Assembly: GCF_000010085.1 (NCBI RefSeq)
Contig: NC_007712.1
Span: 3,224,001-3,288,000 of the forward strand
Source of the DNA: Sodalis glossinidius str. 'morsitans'
Lineage (GTDB): Bacteria; Pseudomonadota; Gammaproteobacteria; Enterobacterales; Enterobacteriaceae
Reading direction: 5' to 3'
DNA: 64,000 nucleotides
In this document: positions 27,504-38,052 of the stretch, one piece after another
Numbering within the stretch: position 1 is the stretch's first letter
How the letters are laid out: each line of letters begins with the position of its first letter
Notes under the pieces: generated by a model
What the model was told of the DNA's origin: nothing
The model's input: the letters and a program-made list of their open reading frames with translations, nothing else
Databases searched by the model: none
Program-made: the position numbers and the translations under genes

Positions 27504-27959
27504 ATGCATCATTACACTGATTGTGGTTTGGAAACCGTTTGGCTGACCAACGGCTACCGCTGTGAGAAGCACGCAGTGCGCATACAGATAGAAATAGAGG
27601 ACAAACCTGCCCTGCATCAGGTGCTGGCAAAATTACTCATCAATAGACGTAACCTTTTATCCTGTCATGAAATTCATTTTCTACGCCGTGAAATGAGCAT
27701 GAGCGTCCATGAACTGGCGTCGGTGATGGGGGTGCAAAGCGAGGTGATTGAGCGCTGGGAGCGCGGTGAAACCGGTCTCCCGCGGGTGGCAGATGTCTCG
27801 CTGCGCGCCCTCTTTGTCGGATCGCGGCTGGAGGAAAGTGAGCCGGAACTTTATCTGCACATCTTGTCGGAAACTGAGTGCCGGCAATCCAGTGAAACAC
27901 TGTTTTTAACGTACGCCGACAATGGATGGTGTCAAAGCTTTCTCCGCGATAGCTGCTGA
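27504..27959 (+). CDS. XRE-type HTH regulator (151 aa)
   Basis: Start MHHYTDCGLETVWLTNGYRC at 27504 is favoured over 27498, because AAGGA is then 6 bases away. An N-terminal part with two Cys precedes the helix-turn-helix (FLRREMSMSVHELASVMGVQ then EVIERWERGETGLPRVADVS). The organisation recalls HTH regulators related to MqsA/HigA-type antitoxins, but no toxin gene is adjacent. Intact. Targets unknown. Confidence 0.6.
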   Translation: MHHYTDCGLETVWLTNGYRCEKHAVRIQIEIEDKPALHQVLAKLLINRRNLLSCHEIHFLRREMSMSVHELASVMGVQSEVIERWERGETGLPRVADVSLRALFVGSRLEESEPELYLHILSETECRQSSETLFLTYADNGWCQSFLRDSC

Positions 27960-28185
27960 CGGCCCGGCGTTCGGGCATCACCTCCCCGCTGTGATCTAGG
28001 TCACCTTTCTTTCCGCGCCGTGCCTTCTCGATCACACATTTTTTAACTTAGCATGTGATATAAATCACAGGTTTTTAGCGTGAATTGCAATGCCTATCAC
28101 GCTTCCACGGATTTATCTCCCCTCGTCCCCTATTGATTTCAAAATATCGCTTCAAATTCTTCGTCGCGCTTTTAGCATTACTGCA

Positions 28186-29585
28186 TTACAAAATTGCGTC
28201 AGCCGGTTGCCGACAGCTTTCGGCCAGCAGGCCAAGGCGAGAGGGATCCAGCAACAGGGGAAGGTTATGCGCGACATTCACGTCTTCTTCTGCCAGCCAG
28301 AGGCTGGTCTTTTCCGCATAATGCTGTGCTGCATCAATGGCAGTGATTAGATGCCCCAGACGGGCAGGATCCTCGCCGTATTGATTCAGATACCACCGCA
28401 AACTGATGACCTGGCGGGCATGACCGAACAGACGGGTATAGCGGACGGCCGCAGCCCAAGCGTGACACAAAACCTCGGCGAACGCCGCCGGTATATCACC
28501 AGCGCGCCCCAGGGCTTGCGCCTGGGTGTACAGATATTCGGCCAAAAAAAGATTCTGCTGTTGTTCGAGCTGCATCAATTCCAGCTGCGCGCGGCCCGTC
28601 GGCTCATCTTCACGCGGCAACAGCGCCTGAAACGACTGACGCCAGTTGGCGCTGCAGCTGTCGGAATGCAGCAGGCGCAGGGCGGTATCGATATCCGCCG
28701 GCAGTTGGCTATGCTGGTGCATCACCCAGCCCAGAAGATAAGGCGTCCGGCACATCCCCGCCTGCAATGCGCGCCAGGCCGTAAAGATTGCCTTCATTGA
28801 TAGATCCCAGCAGGGGACCGTTGTGGATCCATTCCCAATCGATGCGGGTGGTGATGGTCTCCAGCCGATCGCCGGCGACCGACTGCGCCCAGCTGAGTCT
28901 GCCCTGCAGCTCATCAATCAACAGGCAGGGCAGCAATGTCCAGCCGTAATCGATACCCCACAAATCGATGTCAATCCAGATTTTGCGCGCGCACATCCGC
29001 CGGCATCTGCGCCAAGGTGCTTTGCAACTGGCGCCGCGACCAATCGTAATCGGTGTAGTCGCGCAACACCAGCTTTTTATTCTGCCGCAGCAGCTGACTA
29101 TAAAGCGCATCCAGAGAAGCGTGCCACTGCTGCGGATGAAATTCCGGCGTTTGCAGGCTAAGAATAACGCCGCTGACGTCCGGCAACATCGCCAGGGTGG
29201 CGCTAACAATCGCCTGATAAAAATGCTGCAAAAACCGTTGTCCCTGGGCGGCGGCGTCCATCAGGCGCAGCTCGGGATATTGATGGGCCAGCTTACCGTC
29301 ATTGGGGAACGCCTCCCCCTACAGCCACAGTGTGAGCCGCCGCTGCCGACAGAGTCGCCCGATACGCTGGAGATAGTACAGCGCGCTTTCGCGCTCGTGA
29401 TACAGATTGCTGCGATCCGCGCCCTGGTAATAGGGCAAAGGGGGCGCCAACATATTTTACTGATGAATGATAAGCCCGGTAAAGCGGTAACGCTCAAGTG
29501 TTTCCAGCAGCGACAGCGCATGCGGCCAGTGCCAGATGAGAGGCGTGTTCACCTCCAGCAAACGTTGCGGCACGCTGTCCTCCCG
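28186..29585 (-). pseudogene. Large unidentified protein (possible glycosidase-like), multiply broken
   Basis: Rebuilt reading: VPQRLLEVNTPLIWHWPHAL, ERYRFTGLIIHQ, stop (TAA), YYQGADRSNLYHERESALYY, another stop, EAFPNDGKLAHQYPELRLMD, then FEFHPQQWHASLDALYSQLL-like text, a frameshift near 28970, IDLWGIDYGWTLLPCLLIDE and a helical C-terminus. About 460 residues. The Asp/Glu-Tyr-Trp-rich pattern and the adjacent Gfo/Idh and DhaKL genes suggest carbohydrate metabolism. No family could be named by eye. Confidence 0.45.
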
Positions 29586-29680
29586 TTGATAAGTGCGGCG
29601 TCAAGAACGGCCAACATAGAACTATCCCGCTAAGGCTGTCAATGACATGACGGCTCATCATAAACATCAAGAGGTAGGAA

Positions 29681-30810
29681 ATGAAAAAGTATGCGTTAGT
29701 CGGCACCGGCGGGCGCGCCGGCCTGTATATCAACGCCATCGCGACCTATTTCCGCGATCGGGCGCGCTGGGTGGCGTTCTGTGACACCAACCGCGTCAGA
29801 ATGGACTACGCCAACCGCCTCATCGGCAAACACGGACATGCGCCGGTGCCGCTCTATCAGGCGCAGGAGTTTGATCGCATGATCGCCGAAACACGGCCGG
29901 AGGTGGTTATCGTCACTTCTGTCGATCGCACCCACCATCATTGTATCGTGCGGGCAATGGAGCTGGGCTGCGATGTGGTCAGCGAAAAGCCAATGACATA
30001 GATGAAGAAAAATGCCAGGCTATAGTGGATGCCATCCGGCGCACCGGCAGGCAATTACGCGTCACCTTCAACTATCGCTACGCGCCGCACCACAGCAAAA
30101 TCCGTGAATTGCTGGCGGCCGGTACCATCGGCGATGTGTTTTAGGTGCATTTTGAGTGGCTGTTCAATACCCAGCACGGCGCCGATTATTTCCGCCGCTG
30201 GCACCGCGACAAACACAACAGCGGTGAATTACTGGTGCATAAATCTACCCACCATTTTGATTTGGTCAATTTCTGGCTGGGCAGCGAACCGCAGACGGTT
30301 TATGCCCAAGGTGATCTCCGCTTCTACGGGCGGGCCAATGCCGAGCAGCGCGGCGTTACGGAGTTCTACGCCCGCTGCCACCAAAGTCCGATCCTGCGCG
30401 CCCTCTATCTGGAAGCGGAGCATGATGATGGTTATTACCGCGATAAAAGCGTATTCGACGATGGCATCAGCATCGAGGACGTATTGGGTGTCATGGTGCG
30501 CTACAAAAACCGTGCTATCATGACCTATCCACTTAACGCCTACCTTCCCTGGGAAGGACTTAACGTCGTGTTCAACGGCAGCCGGGGAAGACTGGAGATG
30601 AAACTGGTGGAAAAATCCTACGTGAACGGCGGCGGCGACCAGGTGATACTTAACGACTTGTTTGGCGCGCCAGCGGACGATCCGCTTCAGCGCGCCGCGG
30701 GCTTTCTCGATGGCGCGCTGTCGATTATGACCGGTATCGCCGCTAATCGCTCTCTGCGTACTGAGGCGCCGGTTAATATCAGCACGTTGGCGATCACCCT
30801 GCCCGATTAA
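29681..30810 (+). pseudogene. Gfo/Idh/MocA-family dehydrogenase, frameshifted with a nonsense codon
   Basis: MKKYALVGTGGRAGLYINAI has the NAD(P)-binding GxGxRA motif. DRTHHHCIVRAMELGCDVVS and EKPMT (conserved EKP) follow. The frame then shifts near 30000 to DEEKCQAIVDAIRRTGRQLR and VTFNYRYAPHHSKIRELL. A TAG follows GDVF at 30142-30144, after which the same frame reads VHFEWLFNTQHGADYFRRWH, GELLVHKSTHHFDLVNFWLG and on to the end (NISTLAITLPD). Sugar or inositol-type dehydrogenase, substrate unknown. Divergent from the unidentified gene upstream. Confidence 0.8.
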
Positions 30811-31046
30811 CGGCCTTCCGCGGCGTCCGACCACAGATCCCGTACCGATGCTTCCCGTCCTGCCCCGGCGGGGAGCAACGCCGGGTCGCGCCACGACCGA
30901 TGCAGCCCTTGGCTGCCAGCCATATCACTGCACCACCTGCCATATCAATTATAATTGCAACTTATTCACCGCCGCCAACCTGCCCTGTAGCGACTCTGGC
31001 AGCACCCGCGGCTTAACCTGCTCATCCATAAAAAAGCCTTTGCCCT

Positions 31047-32676
31047 ATGTCCAAATTTTTTATGAACACCCGAAACGCCCTGGTCAATGATGCTATCGAA
31101 GGGACCATTGTCGCTTCCCGCTGGCAAAATCTCGTCCAGCTCGATGTGGACCCGTTTATCCGGGTGGTGGTGCGCAAAGCATGGCGCAAGGATCGGGTGG
31201 CGCTAATTTCCGGTGGCGGCTCCGGGCACGAACCGGCCCACGTGGGTTTTGTGGGTAAAGGTATGCTGACCGTGGCGGTTTGCGGCGACATCTTCGCCTC
31301 GCCCAGCGTCGATGCCGTCCTAAGCGCTATTCTGGCCGTTACCGGCGAGGCGGGCTGTCTGCTGATTGTGAAAAACTATACCGGCTCAATTTCGGCCTAG
31401 CGGCGGAAAAAGCCAAACGCCTGGGCTATCGGGTAGAGCTGGTCATAGTGGATGACGATATCTCTCTGCCCGATAATAAACAGCCGCGTGGCATCGCCGG
31501 TACCGCCCTCATCCATAAGATTGCCGGTTACGCGGCCGAGCAGGGGCTAACGCTTGCGGAGGTGACTGCATTGGCACGCAAGGCTATCGGCGCCACCGCC
31601 AGCATCGGCGTCGCGATGACCGACTGTAATCTACCGGAGGAGGAAGGCGGCGCATAGCGTATCAAAGACGGCCACGTCGAATTGGGTCTGGGTATTCACG
31701 GCGAGCCGGGGGCCCAAACGCTGCCCACCGTCAATAGCCGCGAGCTCATTCAGGTCATGGTGGATAAACTCAGCGCCCATCTCCCCGCATCGGGGCCGGT
31801 GGCGGCGCTTATCAATAACCTGGGCGGCGTCTCTCCCCTGGAGATAAGCGTGCTGACCAAGGAGTTGGTCCATTCGCCGCTGGGTGAACGCCTAAGCTAT
31901 CTTATCGGGCCGCGCCGCTGGTCAGCGCGTTGGACATGAAAGGTTTTTCGCTCTCGCTTATGGCGCTGGACGCGACGCTTACCACCGCGCTGCTCTCCGA
32001 GGTAGAAACCGCCGGTTGGCAACCGGCGGTGCGCTGGCAGCCGCTGACACGGCAACAGGCCGACAATCCCCGCGCGGCGACATCCATCAAGCCCTCCGTC
32101 AACGCCCGCACGGGTAACATGATTGATGTCGTCACCGACACCCTGCAAGCGCTGGAAAATGAACTTAATCGGCTGGACAGTTTGGTCGGCTATAGGGACA
32201 CCGGCACTACCTTCGCCGCCGGCGCGCGCGAAATCGCCGCGCTCAACCGTGACGGGAAATTACCGCAGGATGACCCCGCAGCGCTGCTGACGGTCATTGG
32301 CGACAAACTGGCCACCATCATGGGCGGCTCCAATGGCGTTTTGATGTCGATATTCTTTACCGCCGCCGGTCAGCAAGTGGCGGAGGGCCAACCGTTCGCG
32401 CAAGCGCTGCTGGCCGGGCTGGAGCGGATGAAACACTATGGCGGCGCCGAGCGCGGCGATCGAACCTTGATAGATGCGTTGCAGCCGGCTCTGGAAGCGT
32501 TGGCCGACGGCGATAGCCTGCAGCAGGCGGCGGATGCCGAAGCCACCGCCACGATGGATAAGGCGAACGCCGGCCGTTCGGCCTATCTCAACAGCAACAA
32601 TCTTTCCGGGCATAAAGATCCGGGGGAGTATGCGATAGAGAAAACGTTCGCCAATCTGGCGTCGCACGCGGGGTAA
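31047..32676 (+). pseudogene. ATP-dependent dihydroxyacetone kinase (DhaK-DhaL fusion), broken
   Basis: N-terminal DhaK domain: ALISGGGSGHEPAHVGFVGK with the substrate-binding His, and AVCGDIFASPSVDAVL. A shift after VKNYTG near 31385 leads to LNFGLAAEKAKRLGYRVELV. A TAG lies at 31655-31657 after EEEGGA, and a further shift near 31920 leads to the C-terminal DhaL domain (NRLDSLVGYRDTGTTFAAGA; TIMGGSNGVLMSIFFTAAGQ, ATP binding). It resembles the single-chain kinases of Citrobacter DhaK type and the erythrulose kinases of tetritol pathways. At least two frameshifts and one stop. Confidence 0.85.
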
Positions 32677-32752
32677 ACACGCCACGCAGCCGCGGTCCGG
32701 TTTATTAAAGCCAGTCGCAAAGTCTGTGCGCAGGCAGCATGCGCGTCAGACA

Positions 32753-33090
32753 TTAACTCCCCGTTTCATTCAAACCAAACCGCTCTTCCATTTCCCGCTT
32801 CAGATTGTCGGAACGCTTGCCGAAGACGGCCTGCACCTGATAGCCAAAAATCACGACGCCCAGCGCACCCAGGCTTTGCAAGGTGTCGCTGTTCACTTTT
32901 GCTAAATCTTTAACGGTCACCCGCAACCGGGTGATACAGACATCCACCTCACGAATATTCCACCGTCCGCCAAGGGCGTCCACCGCGCGACAAGATCCGG
33001 ATCGCCCGGCTCCGGATGCTGGGCGTGATGCATTTTTCCACGAAAAAAACGTACAAAATCGAAAATATTCAGCATAGCGGGTTTCCTCAT
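32753..33090 (-). pseudogene. PTS glucose-type EIIB protein, frameshifted
   Basis: Start MRKPAMLNIFDFVRFFRGKM at 33090, continuing HHAQHPEPGDPDLVA. A shift near 32985 leads to DALGGRWNIREVDVCITRLR, with the phosphorylation Cys in DVCITRLRV, and ends in VFGKRSDNLKREMEERFG. A short stand-alone IIB of about 110 residues. Belongs with the neighbouring sugar genes. Confidence 0.7.
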
Positions 33091-33414
33091 TATGCAGCCA
33101 CGGCGTTGCGCCATGGCTAGCGCCGTTTCAGGCCGTCTGGCATTACGCCACCGGTTGTTCTGTCATTGAACACAACCGTGATTCCCTCTATCCAGCTAAC
33201 ATATTCGCTTTCATCCTAGCACCCCCGACCTTAACGCGCCACTGTGGTCGCAGGGGATTAGCGATTTGCTCTATATCATTTTTTTACATCTATTATACTT
33301 GCCAAAGCGTATCGAGGAAAACATGCTAGTGCAGACCTGTTTGAGGTAATAAGCATGGAGAATCGATCATCATCCGATGATTAGCGCAGTAGACAATATC
33401 CGGTCAAAGAACAT

Positions 33415-33774
33415 ATGGCATTCCAGCGCCTCGCCTGGAGGTTACAGCGCTGGGGCACCTTCTTGCTGTTTTTATTCGTGGTGCTGGCGGCATTAGGACT
33501 GTTTTCACAAGGCCTGATGAGCGATGCATCCACACAAAGCCCCTCGGGCAATCTTAAGCTGGAATACGATCGTTTTGCGCACAATACCACTGACACCCAT
33601 TATGTTATTCATGTCAGAGTCAATAAAGAAAACGCCATGCAAATCAAGCTGGCAGGCAATATCATCAACAATTTTGACATCAAATATATCCAGCCACAGC
33701 CGCAATCCTCTAGTCTTAATAATAAAATTCTGACGCTAAACTAGGACATTCCTGATAAAGATCAGTGGCATAGT
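33415..33774 (+). pseudogene. Membrane-anchored hypothetical protein, truncated by IS copy B
   Basis: MAFQRLAWRLQRWGTFLLFL has one N-terminal membrane helix. An external domain follows (SGNLKLEYDRFAHNTTDTHY; IKLAGNIINNFDIKYIQPQP). A TAG follows ILTLN at 33742-33744, after which DIPDKDQWHS runs into the IS903-type end at 33775. So both a stop and an insertion end it. Family not named by eye. Confidence 0.6.
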
Positions 33775-34247
33775 GGCTTTGTTGAATAAATATAACTTTT
33801 AGGTGATTGTCTGCTCAGATCACTACCGTCATTTCAACATCTGCACTCCATGGCAAAGCAAAAGTTTAAAATAACCAACTGGTCCACTTACAACAAAGCT
33901 CTCAAGCAGCGCGGGGCTCTGACGATATGGCTGGATGAGTCGGCAATTGTTGCATGGACGGAAAAAACAACGCCTGAACGGCGTGGCCGGCCGCTTCACT
34001 ACGCAGATATGGCTATTTAAACTGATGGTGCTGCCGCTAAGATGCCCAGACTACTCGCTGATCAGCAAGCGAGCAAAGACAGTTAAGATCAGCATAAAAA
34101 CGCCGACCCGTGGTGAAATTTCACCTCTAGAGCGGTTTTCATCTATTTCAGCGCATCTGTGGATTAGGAATTCTATCTACTGAGGCAGTGCTATATGCGA
34201 AAAAACCGGAATAGATGAAAAGTGCTCTAGTCATTGACGGAACCGGC
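33775..34247 (+). mobile_element. IS903-type (IS5 family) remnant, copy B, truncated
   Basis: The left inverted repeat GGCTTTGTTGAATAAAT and the transposase start (MAKQKFKITNWSTYNKALKQ) are present. The frame is deleted from HYADMAI directly to the KLMVLPLR region (about 70 bp lost). A 98-bp insert follows CTCTAG. Transposase homology ends at GACGGAACCGGC near 34247; the right half of the IS is missing and a peptidase pseudogene begins. Cannot transpose. Confidence 0.85.
34130..34227. mobile_element. 98-bp MITE-like insert within IS copy B
   Basis: Comparison with copy C, where CTCTAG is followed directly by TCATTGACGG, shows an exact insertion of 100 bp here. The ends are imperfect inverted repeats: GAGCGGTTTTCATCTATT at the left and GAGCACTTTTCATCTATT read inward from the right. 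The target TA (within CTAG) is duplicated, which is typical of IS630/Tc1-mariner-type movement. No coding capacity. Confidence 0.8.
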
Positions 34248-34746
34248 AAAGGGGTAATGCCGCGCGATCCCAGAGCTGTAGTTTATCGTCCCCGCTGACC
34301 AGCCATAGCGGCGTCTTCAGTTCCGCGCCTAGGGCGGCGTAAAGATCGCTTTCGGCCATGACTTCGTCGTTGAGCGTTACGCGGTAAAATGCCCAGCCAT
34401 TGATGGTATGGGCCAGCACGCCGAATTCTCCGGCAGCGCTGTGGTAGCCGATAAACATCATGCAGTCGAAAATCTGCTGTTGTAATCCTTCCACCATGGA
34501 GAACGGCCGCGGCTTACCCTGCAGCAGTCGCGCGCGCGGGTCTATTCTGTTGGCGCGCAGATTTTCCATCGCGCCGTGGCTGTCGGCCACTACCACCTCG
34601 CTGGCGCCGCCGGCGAAGGCCCCATCGATCGCGGCATTGACTTCCTGCTCCATCAACGCACGCGCCAGCGGATAATCAGCGCTGCCGGCCCGGCACTGTT
34701 CGCGACCGGCTACGCCCTCGATATCCGCCGAAATAAATACCCGCAT
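34248..34746 (-). pseudogene. M55-family (DppA-like) D-aminopeptidase, 3' truncated
   Basis: Start at 34746 reads MRVFISADIEGVAGREQCRA, the zinc-ligand N-terminus SxDxEG of the DppA family. It continues VVADSHGAMENLRANRIDPR, MMFIGYHSAAGEFGVLAHTI and SGDDKLQLWDR, which are also conserved. The last ~100 residues are lost where IS copy B intrudes. Next to a P1-family aminopeptidase pseudogene in the same direction; such pairs are often peptide-utilisation operons. Confidence 0.8.
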
Positions 34747-34756
34747 GTGCGGCTCC

Positions 34757-35701
34757 TTAAACGAGATATTGCTGCGCCAGGCGATTTAACACCTGCCGCA
34801 GTGCGGGACGATGATGCCCGCGAAAACCGGTGACGGGGCTGGTGCTCAGTAACGCATCAACAACCGCATGTTCAGTGGCATCCGCCGCCGCGGCCAAGAG
34901 GGGCTCCAGCGCCTCGTCCGCCGGCGGCTTGGGCACCGGGCGGATGGAGAACGCCACAGCGATATCCCCTGAACCGTGCCCCCAATAACTGCCGATGCGG
35001 CCCAGTCCCGCGCCGGCGCGGCGGGCAATGCCGGCAATAACGGCGCGATAGCCGCCCCCAACTGCACCCCATCCAGCGTCAAAGAGGAGAGACAGCCGAA
35101 ATTAGCCAGCACCAGCACCCCCAGCGTGGCGTTCAGCGTCGGGCACAACCGCGAAGCGCTGCCAATCCCTCCCTTAAGGCCGAAGCAGCTCATGCCACGC
35201 CCGGCACTGACGCTACCACGGGCTACCTATGCCGAAGCGCTGGCCAGCGCCTAGATGTCATTCAGCCAGCCGTCATTGCATTCCAGCGCCAGCGGGTTCA
35301 CCGTCAGCAACGTACGTCCCAGTTCAGGGTTGCGCGCGATAGCGTCACGCACAAGCGTCGTGAACAGGGTGCCGACCGCCAGGGTATTACTCAAAAGAAT
35401 CGGCGTTTGCAAGAGCCCCAGTTCAGCTACCTGCACCAGACCAACAGGTTTGGCAAAGCCATTTAGCACCACCGCGCCGCACAGCAACGGTGAGGCATAA
35501 AGATTGTCCCCCGGCGGCACGATAGCGGTCACGCCGGTTTGAATATCGCCTGCGGCCAGCATCGCATGCCCGACGGTTACCCTCGCCATATCGCTCAAAT
35601 CGTTACGTGCGCCGCAGGCCATGCGCGGGCAACGCCACCAGCCCGCGATCGCGCCAGCGCCCCAACAGCAGCCGCAGTTGCTGGTGCAGATAGTTATTCA
35701 T
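34757..35701 (-). pseudogene. P1-family (DmpA/S58) aminopeptidase, broken
   Basis: MNNYLHQQLRLLLGRWRDRG and LVALPAHGL, a shift near 35610, NDLSDMARVTVGHAMLAAGD, TGVTAIVPPGDNLYA, VVLNGFAKPVGLVQVAELGL and LLQTPILLSNTLAVGT (the S58 self-cleavage region). A TAG follows ECNDGWLNDI at 35251-35253; then SAGRGMSCFGLKGGIGSASR and VLVLANFGC, a shift near 34960, and AFSIRPVPKPPADEALEPLL to the end. One stop and two frameshifts. Would cleave N-terminal residues from peptides or amides. Confidence 0.8.
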
Positions 35702-35763
35702 GATAACGCTCCGCTGGTTGCGGCGCCCGCCAACGGCAGCCAGCTTACCTGGCCCTGGCCGTA

Positions 35764-36465
35764 ATGCAGATGCAGCGGGCTTGTTTAGGAAAAGAACCTT
35801 TCCTATACTCTCACCATGGGCAAAAATTCCGTAAACAACGCCGCGGCTGGCCACGCCAATTTGATACCGAGCAAGCGCTGGATCGGGCGATGCAGATGTT
35901 CCGCAACAAAGGCTATCATGCCGCCTCTGTGGCCGATTTGGCCGCTGACATGGGGTTGACGGTTGGTAGCATTTACAAAGCCTTTCGCGATAAACAAACC
36001 CTTTTTCTACAGGTGTTTGAACTCTATCTTTGTAAGCGACGCCAGGAGACGCGCCAGGCGCTGGCGCAGGCCGTCACCTGCCGCGACAAGGTAGCGGTGC
36101 TGCTACAAGACTACGCCGCGCTCTCGCAGGGCGTCGAGGGGATCCGCGGCTGTCTGGTGGCAGACAGCGCGACACAGCTTTGTGCGCTGGAAGAGGCGCT
36201 GGCGCGGCTGGTACGTCAGGCGCTGGACGCCAATCAAACCCGGATAACCGCGTTTATCCGCACGGGTCAGGAAGACGGCTCGGTCGATCCAGGGTTAAAT
36301 GCGGAGCACACCGCCCTGCTCATGTTGGCACTGCTGCAAGGAATGCGCGTGGTCGGCAAGGCCGGACGGCAACGTGAGGAGATGATGGCAGTCGCCGCGC
36401 TGGTGCTGCGTTTGCTGGACCGCCACGCCGCTGCCGCAGCAACTACAGCGTTTTGCTCAGAATAA
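35764..36465 (+). CDS. TetR/AcrR-family regulator
   Basis: Intact. The HTH reads FDTEQALDRAMQMFRNKGYH then AASVADLAADMGLTVGSIYK AFRDKQ, typical of TetR. The C-terminal ligand domain contains GIRGCLVADSATQ. The frame opens at 35764, but the first ~30 residues are atypical. The true start may be 35770 or further in, and the overlapping ATG at 35818 is in another frame. Divergent from the P1 peptidase pseudogene, which it may once have controlled. Its end overlaps the convergent GNAT remnant by about 20 bp. Confidence 0.8.
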   Translation: MQMQRACLGKEPFLYSHHGQKFRKQRRGWPRQFDTEQALDRAMQMFRNKGYHAASVADLAADMGLTVGSIYKAFRDKQTLFLQVFELYLCKRRQETRQALAQAVTCRDKVAVLLQDYAALSQGVEGIRGCLVADSATQLCALEEALARLVRQALDANQTRITAFIRTGQEDGSVDPGLNAEHTALLMLALLQGMRVVGKAGRQREEMMAVAALVLRLLDRHAAAAATTAFCSE

Positions 36466-36830
36466 GCAGCAGCGTATACCGGCTGCCGCTCTCGTAAGCG
36501 GTTTCGCCGCTGACCGCCATTTGCTGACTTTCGTAGAAGGTTTTAGCCTGCTGGTTTTGCGGCAGTACCTCTAGCCAGAGCTGCGATTGCCGGGCTTCCC
36601 TGGCGAACATCTCCACCGTGCTGAACAGGGGTTTGCCATAGCCCCAACCGGAATTCGCGCAGAAAATAGATCTTTTTCAACTGGCCGCCCAAGGCACCGG
36701 TATCCGGTCTGGACATTTCGCAAAGAAGCTTCGCCAGCCCGATATCCTGGCCGTCAACTCTGGCAATCAACCAGTGGCAATGCGGCTGGGCAAAGCTTCA
36801 AAGAAAGGCGCAGCATAGTTTCGTCCAGTG
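36443..36830 (-). pseudogene. GNAT acetyltransferase, multiply frameshifted
   Basis: Pieces in three frames: YAAPFFEALPSRIATG near 36800, LIARVDGQDIGLAKLLCEMS to 36660, and MFAREARQSQLWLEVLPQNQ with QAKTFYESQQMAVSGETAYE to the stop at 36443-36445. The last stretch (AxxFYxxxG-like) is the typical end of a GNAT fold. Not functional. Confidence 0.6.
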
Positions 36831-37062
36831 ATTAATAGGGAGGTCTCGGCCGGTTATCATAAAGGCAGAGACGATGGGATCCAATGCCGGCAGCCACAAA
36901 AGGTTATGCCGCAGCGGCAGACGACAAGATTTCGCGGCGCTGTCACGTCGATGAACACGGGTTAACAGAGCACGTTTGCCCGTGGCCGGCGGCTCTCAAG
37001 CTTAATCATGCGAGCAAGACGCGGCGCGGTATTTTGCGGCAATCGTCGACCATCGCGTTGCA

Positions 37063-37956
37063 CTATCCCGCAAGGCTAAGCATGGCGCGGCGGCGTGTCA
37101 GCACCATCAGCAGACTGGAGAAGATACAGCCGCCGCCGATCCATCCCGATGTCGTAAGATGTTCATTGAGTAGCAGAGCCGCCAGCAGTGAGCCAAAAAA
37201 CGGCTCGGTGCCCAGCAACAGCGAAAGCCGCGAAGGCGAAGTTCGGCCGGCGGCATAATTTTGCGCGAAAAAAGCGAATAGCGTGGCAAACAATGCCAGA
37301 TACAAGGTAATGCCCCAGAATGACCATGATGCGGGCAAAGGCGGCGGCGAGCGAAACGTGACGAGCAGCAATAGCCAACCACCGACCGCGACCATCCCGG
37401 TCTGTACCGCGTTCAGCGCCAACGCCGGCACCGGTCGGTGCGCAGTCAAGCGCCGGGTGTAACACACTAGACAGGCGCGAAGTAGTGCTACTGCCGTCAC
37501 CAACCCGTCCCCACGGCCCAGATGCAGCGCACGCCCGCCGCATAACCAGTAGACACCCAGCAACGACAGCAGCGCCGACAGCAACAGTCTTCGGTCGAGC
37601 CGCCCCCGGCAAACCAACCATTCCACCAGCGGCGTAAAAATGACGAACATGCTGATCAAGAAGGCCGCATTACCGGCACTGATAATAGCCACGCCCCGCG
37701 TCTCGCAGATAAATACGCCCAGCAGAATCAGCTCCAGCGGCAGACCGGGGCGAACAGTCGGCCCCGCGCAGCTGCGGCAGGAGCACCAGGAAGGTCAACG
37801 TAAAACGCAGTGCGATAAAACCCAGTACCGGATAATACACGAGCGCCTGTTTCGTAGCGGCATAGCTGCTCCCCAAATTACCGCGACCAGCAATAGCATG
37901 GCATCGGCTAACTGCGGCACCGGCCGGCTTTGGAGTAATGACGCGATATTCTGCAT
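37063..37956 (-). pseudogene. EamA/DMT-family exporter, frameshifted
   Basis: Ten-helix drug/metabolite transporter. Start MQNIASLLQSRPVPQLADAM and LLLVAVIWG, a shift near 37870, SSYAATKQALVYYPVLGFIA and LRFTLTFLVLLPQLRGAD, another shift, then MAIISAGNAAFLISMFVIFT and the full second EamA repeat to VLTRRRAMLSLAG. Divergent from a LysR gene, the usual partner of such exporters. Confidence 0.8.
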
Positions 37957-38052
37957 GTCTAATCCGTAATCGATGATCTTTGGCAAGGGTTACAGTATAT
38001 TCCTTTGTTGTCTGAGCAATAATTATCTAAAATTGAACAACACTTATTCCTT

